Source: Paracamarosporium sp. OC-R06-R3 (taxonomy: Eukaryota > Ascomycota > Dothideomycetes > Pleosporales > Didymosphaeriaceae). Taken from it: DNA of 64,000 nt. A model generated the notes under the pieces. The model ran no database searches. It saw only the letters and a list, made by a program, of their open reading frames with translations, and was not told the origin of the DNA. The stretch is taken from contig JACVRA010000044.1 in assembly GCA_019828545.1 (NCBI GenBank), forward strand, positions 496,001 to 560,000. The letters are read 5' to 3'. The translations under genes and the position numbers were made by a program. Position 1 is the first letter of the stretch. Every line of letters begins with the position of its first letter. This document shows positions 57,196 to 64,000 of this stretch, piece after piece.

Positions 57196-58063
57196 GTCAT
57201 AAATTGTCGACCTCAAAAGTAACGGTTGCACATACACCAGAGAGCATCAGTGTGCTCGCGCACCGCTGGACAGGGGAGAATGGTGAAATGAAGGTTACAA
57301 CCAGCTACGTAGAGGTATGATCGAAAGCGCTCCACTTGCTACAAAAGTGGAAATAAATCATATGAATTACATTCTTGTCGTTTGCGACGCGACGTGTTAG
57401 GAAAAGAGATTTTTGAATGGAGGTATCGAGTTTTGGGTGTCGCAGAACCGCAGAATCGCAGGGCTCCCTACTTTTCTTAATCACACCAAGTCCGAGGGAT
57501 GCACATCCTCGCTCAAAGCTACACGAATAATTCTTCCTTTAAACTCGCACACAAATTTGAAGCATCAAACCGATGATCCACATCGACCTAAGCTCATCTG
57601 AAGCAGACAGCTGAGGTAAGGAAAGCCGTGAACGTTCCCATTCTACAACTTGTTTAATTGAGTCATATACTAATCAATAGCAAGCCGACAAGTCTTTTAA
57701 GAGACATTTTACGACTCTCCTATTCGTTCCGAGTTGTTTTAGCGATGAACCGTGTTTTCACAAATGGTATCGAGCGCGGCCTATGTTACCCTAGTATATG
57801 CTTCACAGGTCTGCAAAATGTTCCTCTCGTTGCTACCAATACCCTAGACTCTGTTCAACTATAAAGTGTTCTATGCAATTCAAGTAGTTGCGGAGATAGG
57901 ATATGGTCGCACAGAGCGACGTCCCATCATTCGGATCGTCTCAAGGACACGATCATAAATTTCATCGTATGGTAAGCAGTGAATACAGTAAAGGTGCCGG
58001 TCAATCGGAATCGCTAACAAAGCTACGATCCTTGATACCTAAAGCTTTACGCTATAGCCTGGA
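57196..58063. other. Intergenic
   Basis: No gene supported. Another frame is open to 57320 and might be an alternative C-terminus of the CorA-like protein. Confidence 0.45.
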
Positions 58064-59451
58064 CTATGCTATCACTCCACCTTGGAGTTTCTCAAACGCC
58101 GTTAACGCATCTCGTATATGCTCCGCCTGATCATGCGCATGTATAAACCGCCATCTCGGTGGCAGATGCTCTTGGAGCTTACTAAACTCCAGACCAGTGT
58201 CTGGGCCTCGCCCACACAGAATCTCGCCCGTCCCAGCACTTGAGTGAATAACTCTCTGCGTCCGCGGTCTCCGCACCTGATCAAATGCCTGAAAGGCTGC
58301 AATCAGTTGGCTTGGCTCTTTGACCTGGTGCAAAAGAGCTTTCAGAACCATGGCGTCTTCAATAGCCTGGCCAGCTCCAGAGCCTTGCCATGGAGTCGTG
58401 CAGTGCGCCGCATCTCCTATGATACAAACGCGACCTTTTGCGTACGTAGGTGCGTCGATTTCGTGGTGATGCTGTGGGAAGGCTTCTAAGTCAGGGTTTT
58501 GCAGCATCACCTAATATTGTCAACACAACCTCTTTATTTTGATCTTACTCTTCTTACCTCAACAATGCGTTTCTTAAGGTCCGTATCCGTCCACGCCTCA
58601 ATTGCCTTCTCCAATGCCGACCGATCAAGCTCCTTACTGCATTCATCATCCGCCCATTTCTCTTCATCTTCTATCATACCAGAAACAATACATTGCACCA
58701 TATTTCCGTCATCGTGCACATCGTGCATGAAGAATCCACCGTCGCCTAGGTATCCATATTGAATGTGCTCAGTAAAGCACTCCTCCCCTAGCAACACCTT
58801 TGCCTTGTCCATCGGCACCAAAGACCGCGCATCCCAGAAGCTTGAACGTCTGGCATTTGTTGCTGGATGGTCTTTGCCTAGAATGTGGGAGCGCACATAA
58901 CCACGTACCCCATCAGCACCGATCACAGCGTCGGCGTAGAAAACTGTGCCGTTGTCAAAGTGGACTGCTATTTGTGGAGAAGTCTCATCTATGTCGGTGA
59001 CTTTCTTCGCTGTGTGCTTTTTCCCGTCGTCAATTGGTCGAAGAAGTTCTGCTAATAGCGCAGCGCGGTGGACAACTTTGCCTCGCTGCTCAGGTGCAAG
59101 GTCGGAAATCTTAGATCCGGGACTGGGTCCTGAGCCCTACAATTGATACTGGATTAGCCACTCATACATTCAGGCTGATTCTACTCGTATTATGACGCAC
59201 CATTAATAATCTGCTTGCACTCATAGTGACGCCTCCAGCTCGCTCGATCACACCGGCTGCCGTATCTCCAATCTCAGCGAGTGCTGCTTGTGCGTTCATA
59301 GCAATTCCAACTGCTGCACCTCTTTCAGAAAACTCGGGTGCAGATTCAAAGATGTTGGTGTTGGGGGCTGTTGGAGAAGGGCGTTTGCTAACATTGCTCC
59401 GGCAAGGCCACCGCCGATTATGGCGATCGTAATTGGCTGTTTTGCAGACAT
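58064..59451 (-). CDS. FAD-dependent monooxygenase (salicylate-hydroxylase type) with an apparent frameshift
   Basis: Three exons, 59201-59451, 58558-59136 and 58064-58510. The protein starts MSAKQPITIAIIGGGLAGAM, the GxGxxG dinucleotide fold. In exon 1 the frame breaks at a C5 run near 59367: LLQQPP is followed one base out of phase by NTNIFESAPEFSERGAAVGI. One more C would restore the frame, and exon 1 would then have the length needed for the phase 0 junction. Later motifs are intact: VIGADGVRGYVRS (DG motif) and VCIIGDAAHCTTPWQGSGAGQAIEDA (GD motif). The introns have GTGCGT and GTAAGA donors. The family hydroxylates aromatic or polyketide substrates using NAD(P)H. It is either a recent pseudogene or a homopolymer sequencing error. 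Confidence 0.8.
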
Positions 59452-60139
59452 ATTGAGAACTTATGCGTGTTCGTTTGAATATTGGGAGAATTCAAGTCGT
59501 TAGCTCCCTAACTGTAGATAAAAGCAGCTTTCTCAGAATATAGATGACACGAAAACGGATGGGACAACTCAAGCCTAGTGGCGAGCCCCGTTACAGAGGT
59601 GGCAGAGGTGGCAGTGAGCGAATCATTAATAGCACGACTGTCATGATTGCCGATGCATCCTATCGATATGAGTAGCGTACGCGAACTCAAGTTGGAGGGG
59701 CACAGTCAGTGACAGACATCAGCACTAAGCACTTGTTGCTTGTGCGCGCCGCATAGATGCTTTGTCTTCACCGTCACGGTATCATTCAGATTAATCTCGG
59801 GTAATACAAATGTATTAGATGCATGTGATAGCCCCAACGAAACTATTGATCTACACTCACAATGCCTTTTGCAAAGACCTACCGTCATGCATGGGTATAC
59901 AATTCCACGAAAAATGGTCTATCAGTCCTTGAAACGTTGAGTATGTGCTCCATTCGTCAAAGGAATTTAATATGTAAATCACCAGCAATATTGACTGTGC
60001 TTGTGGCACAGAAACACCACACCAGTGCATGGTTTCAGCTACAATAGAGCAAACTCATTATTTGCATCTCTGCAGCACTGAAACAAGCTGTGTTAAAGCA
60101 GCGTAAAGCCAGAATATCTCTTCCGGGCTGACCGCAACC
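59452..60139. other. Intergenic
   Basis: No gene supported. Confidence 0.5.
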
Positions 60140-60945
60140 ATGAGCACCCTACCATGCCTCATCTATGCAGTAGCCTTCTGGGCGGGGTCCATCTACAAAA
60201 TGCAGGGGAAAATTTCGTCAGACAACGTAATGGCGACGGTGCTCGCCGCTAGGATTGGTATTTTTGCCCTAATATGCATCGCGCCCCCTATACAGGCCGT
60301 AAATTTGGGCATCGCCATCTCCACAGCTCTTCCAGAGGCCATCGACCGGCAGTCCCCCTCAGGACCCTCTTGGAGAAAAAATTGACAACCCAAGATTTGT
60401 GCGTGGTGAGATCGTACTAGAACAATCTCATCTATCCCTTTAAAGTCCAAGTCAAGGTCATCAAAATTGTTTGTGTGCCGATTCAAGAGATTAACAAACA
60501 GCGATAGTTGGCCCTTCAGGAGGAGGTAAAAGCAGTGTCTTTGGTTTGCTAGAAAATTTTTACCAACCTACCAAAGGAATCCTTATAATCGATGGCCGAG
60601 GCATTCAAATGCTTAATCTGGAGATGGCCACGTCAACAGTCAGGTTTGATAGATCAAGAACTTATTCTTTTTGACACAATAGTTATGAAAACATTGGCTA
60701 CGACTGCTCTACCACCGTGTGTATATGCTGCATCGCAAGGCCGTGGAAGCCGCTTGAAAAGTTCAGGTGCACGAGTTTTCTGAGTTTACCAGAAGAATAC
60801 CAAACGCGAATAGGCGAGCGAAGTTTACAATCCTTCGGCGGCCAACGGCAACGGTGGGCATTTGCTTGTGCCCGAGTTCGTGAGCCCAACATACGTCTTT
60901 TCGATGAGGCAACCTCTGCGCGGAAACCATCATCCGAAAAGGCTA
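60140..60945 (+). pseudogene. ABC transporter relic (B/multidrug type)
   Basis: Pieces of a transmembrane and a nucleotide-binding domain in changing frames. AFWAGSI and IAPPIQAVNLGIAISTA (60170-60330) resemble the last helices of an ABCB-type membrane domain. RGEIVLEQSHLSL near 60405 follows. [21 protein letters not shown] with the Walker A motif is near 60500-60560, then TKGILIIDG. After a gap, SFGGQRQRWAFACARVREPN (signature, LSGGQ changed) and IRLFDEATSA (Walker B) lie near 60830-60920. The stretch between Walker A and the signature is too short, and several stops and shifts occur. The gene is not functional. Confidence 0.7.
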
Positions 60946-61304
60946 GATATTGGATTGGATGAAATTCGGGACCTTTCCTAATACGGTTAATGAATCGCCC
61001 CCACTCAAAAACGAGGCTGTCCTGGCGGCACAACTCCGGTGGAGCATAGTGCGTACGTACGAGTTATTTCAACCTGTACCCACATTCACTTGCACATTTG
61101 TTAGTTTATTGAAAAAACTCACCTGTCTTACCCCTGCCTATCCGCTCAAAATATTACTGTCGTTACTGTTTCACTACATATGCTTATTTTGATTCTGTAA
61201 CGACATCGTACGCTTTGCCAACCTCCAAACAGTCGAAACGCATACGGCTCTGTTCACGACACATGTATAGTCTGCCACCGCATGAGGAGGGCTCGTAACC
61301 GACA
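60946..61304. other. Intergenic
   Basis: No gene supported. Confidence 0.45.
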
Positions 61305-61983
61305 ATGTCAGAACATGTTACTCCAGATTCGCCGACATCTACGGAGGAAGATTTATGACGTCCTGAGCCGTTTCGCCTCCATCTAAACCCAGGCTTTGAC
61401 AACCCTTATGGTTTCCGCATTTACCGAACCACATATGACAATGACGAAGAATGGGATCGATTCATGGCATATTTGAAAGCTCAAGTGAAAGCTACTCTTG
61501 AAGACAGCGAAGACGCACACCAGCTAGCCCGTATAGACTGGACAGTAGAGTCATCGCCGGATCTCTCAAATGTCACAGTTGACGAGGTACGCAAGTAAGT
61601 CCTACAGTATTAGCAGTATTCTACATGGCTCTAGACAATGTTCTGAGCACAAATCACCACCGATCAGACACTTCGTGCGATGGATTGTGTCGGGCGAAGA
61701 GAAACCAGACAACAGCGCGCGCTTCCAGGCGTGTATTGCGGTCGATCGCATCAGTTTGCTCTCCGTAATGTCGATGATAGAGTATAATGAGGAAAAAGGC
61801 TTGCCCTTTGATGAATGGGACGAACACGGTGTGGCCTACGTGGACCTTGTCTCCAGAAGCGAAAAGGAAGACTATGTACCCATGTCTATATCGTACCTAT
61901 ATCCAAGGGCTTTCGATATCGTTCGAGATCCAGGCTGGGAGTTTGTTCAACCGAAACAGGAGGGAGAGGTGGCGAGACCTTGA
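61305..61983 (+). pseudogene. Hypothetical fungal protein with early in-frame TGA
   Basis: Two exons, 61305-61594 and 61668-61983 (73-nt intron, GTAAGT to CAG). After 17 codons (MSEHVTPDSPTSTEEDL) the frame hits TGA at 61356, then continues RPEPFRLHLNPGFDNPYGF, TYDNDEEWDRFMAYLKAQ and, past the intron, KHFVRWIVSGEEKPD to GEVARP-stop. The pattern resembles uncharacterised proteins common in Dothideomycetes. Either the TGA is a nonsense change (CGA to TGA is possible) or translation starts later, for example at 61464, giving a shorter protein. Function unknown. Confidence 0.5.
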
Positions 61984-62905
61984 CCAGTAGCTAGCGGTGT
62001 GTACAGTGATGTGCATATGCACCACATAACGTTAGCATGTCCAACGAAAAGGTTTTAGCAAGACAATCATTAAAATTATCCTGAGACATGAACCCTACTC
62101 CATGTCACGCCCCTAGGGGAGACGCACCGATTCCCAGAAAGGCCACCTTCTGTTCGCTTAAAAGCACCAGAATTATTACTAGCTTCGGATTTAATTCGCA
62201 GACTTCCAAAAAAAAGGAGGCGCTCTTTCTAAATACCTGTTTGTTGGGACTCGTTCCATTTGCGCTGTAAGGAATTAACAAAGATGAAAGTTGAAGGTAA
62301 TGGTGTAGTTTGCTCAATGGAGGCGGGACCCAACATGAACCCGTTCTTCTCTAGACGCGTTTATGTCCACTTGAATATCTGTACCTTTTAACGATACGCC
62401 ATCTGCGCAGCTCATACTGCAAAACAGAGGTTACTTCTATAGGTAGAACCTCCACTATGATCACTTCTTCTTGATCGCAGTACTCGGCCTAGAATTGTCC
62501 TTCTCCCGATAGGTTTGTTCTAGGAGCCATGGTGTGTTTTAGACCACGATACAGAGCATAGATCTGCTAAAAAGGCCGCGCGGCAGAAAGATCTGGCTCT
62601 TGGCTAGTGTGGCTGCCCAACACGAGGACCCGTAGAAAGAGTTATAGATCCCAGTTGTATCTTTAATTCCAACACCTAATTTAGGGATCATGGAATAGGA
62701 CGCCATTCCGTCTACCATTAGGAAACTCTGCGAGGATTCTGCCGCCCAAGCGCCGGCTTGCCATCTATTTCTTCGTGCGCAGCCGGCTCCATCTCACCTC
62801 AAGCAAACTAATACATGAGCAAGACCATCACCAGCGAGATCGAGTTACATGGAAAATTGACTGTGGGTTTCTTAGGAACGTAGGCTTAGAAGCTTGAAAA
62901 TAGGT
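61984..62905. other. Intergenic
   Basis: No gene supported. Confidence 0.5.
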
Positions 62906-64000
62906 CTAGTGTGCTAGGGTATCTCCTCCTTTTGCTGGTGTCATTGGAAGACTCTTGGAAACATACGCCCCTTTCCAGGGAGCTAGTGCCTGTGCCACAA
63001 TGACCGATGTTGGCAACCAGCGCGTAAGATATTTGCCAACAAACCAGAATAGCCACCCGGACCACGCTGAAATGCGCATGATCTGCTGGCTGCTGTCGAC
63101 GAACCTAGTGACCCGAGGCTGGCGGTCCTTGTTGACATTCACCAGGATCCCTTCGACTTCTATCGTTGGTAACCGCTCTCTAGTCGCGTCCTGCTTCTTC
63201 TGTTTCTGCAGTGCCTCGTGCAGCTGATCAACCAGCTGCAGCACCGATTCTGCACCCTGTGCGCCACCTTGCGCGAGGATAGGGTTGGTCTTGGCCACGC
63301 TGTCCCCCAAGCAAATGATGCGACCATACGTCCACCTTCTCAGACAATGATTCGGGCATGCCTGTGGCGCTGAAAGACGGAACTGGTTCTTATACACGTC
63401 CCCAAACGTCACGGAATCTGTGATCTTCGCGTCCGCATACTTTTTGCAGATCTCCACTCCCTGCTCGAACGTCCACTTTGGCACCGTGTCGCGACCGCGG
63501 AGTTTTGCAACGGCGTCGTCAACCTGGAAGAAGAGAAACCAGAACGCCTCGCCCTTGGGTCCGCCAAATAGACCTATAGTCATGTCCTGTGCGGTAACTT
63601 GGTAGGCGTAGTTTTTGTCCATGTCACCCGTATGCGTCGAGAGGCCGTAAACGCAGCCAAACTCTGTCGCTATGTCTATGTATGATGAGAGTAAATGTCA
63701 GTGACGATTCAATGTCACCTGCAATGAAGAGAGGACTCGGGGGGAAACTCGGCACTCACCCTCCGCCTGGTCGCCCTCGAATGCCTTAGGGTCAGCCTCT
63801 CTCGCAAGGCGCCACATCTCTGAGCGCACAGTACTATGGATACCATCCGCGCCAATTACGACATCCGCATCGATGGGCTCCTCGCCCTCGATATGTAGCC
63901 TAACCCCCTCATCCCCTGGCAGCTCTTCAATACTCTTTACCCTCGTGTTAGTACGAATCTTTCGCTTTCCATCTTCACTGATATTCTTATAAAGGATCTT
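62906..64000 (-). CDS. FAD-dependent monooxygenase, 5'-partial
   Basis: The gene enters from the right edge. Exon pieces are 63760-64000 (continuing beyond the window) and 62906-63675 (84-nt intron, GTGAGT to TAG). The visible 336 residues contain ADVVIGADGIHSTVR (DG motif), the TIGLFGGPKGEAFWFLF segment typical of fungal PaxM-like FAD oxidases, and RIICLGDSVAKTNPILAQGG, a GD motif with SVAKTNP in place of the usual AAHxxxP. A hydrophobic segment near the C-terminus (AWSGWLFWFVGKYL) may be a membrane anchor. Such enzymes often act in secondary metabolism, but no PKS, NRPS or terpene gene is visible here. The N-terminal GxGxxG region lies outside the window. Confidence 0.88.

Noticed and set aside
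58064..64000. Secondary-metabolite gene cluster
   Set aside because: Two monooxygenases and an ABC relic are present, but no backbone synthase or pathway regulator is visible in the window.

Overview
The window looks like nuclear DNA of a filamentous ascomycete (Pezizomycotina, most likely Dothideomycetes/Pleosporales). The reasons are short introns of about 47-115 nt with GTRNGT donors and CTAAC-like branch points, a betaine-lipid synthase of the filamentous-fungal type, F-box, kinase and C2H2 proteins of kinds that are expanded in this class, and decayed genes with C-to-T-type damage compatible with RIP (repeat-induced point mutation). I cannot name the species.

Layout. 1-2.7 kb: 3' part of a gene with a duplicated Cys/His module. 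2.7-11 kb: gene-poor ground holding three relics (fructosamine-kinase-like, aldo-keto reductase, short-chain dehydrogenase). 11-18.9 kb: Ecm33-like surface protein, Ser/Thr kinase, F-box protein, a kinase-like N-terminal fragment, and a TDT/SLAC1 transporter whose 3' end has a decayed second copy at 14.6 kb. 20.5-25.8 kb: two housekeeping genes on the minus strand, BTA1 (8 exons) and RPT5 (4 exons). 27.2 kb: an intron-containing tRNA-Arg(CCG). 29-32 kb: a DUF3435/FluG-like (tyrosine-recombinase-related) gene followed by zinc-finger coding sequence behind an in-frame stop. 33-37.8 kb: a multi-pass membrane protein and a C2H2 protein. 39-48 kb: a housekeeping block with trimethyllysine dioxygenase, a complex I 20.9-kDa subunit, divergent Aquarius/Cwf11 helicase and a DUF1295-type membrane enzyme. 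49-51 kb: tandem paralogous small membrane proteins. 51.7-57.3 kb: a second fungal kinase, a tentative small gene and a CorA-like protein with frame problems. 58-64 kb: two FAD monooxygenases (one with a frameshift, one running off the window), an ABC-transporter relic and a small gene with an in-frame TGA.

The housekeeping genes serve separate cell functions (membrane lipid remodelling, proteasome, carnitine synthesis, respiration, splicing) and do not form one pathway. Accessory and decaying genes lie between them, the usual mosaic of such genomes. No complete secondary-metabolite cluster, CRISPR array or complete transposon was seen. The least explained items are the duplicated C-x3-H-x13-C-x2-C module, the tandem orphan membrane proteins, the DUF3435-like gene with its downstream zinc fingers, and the coding-like 26 codons behind the Aquarius stop.
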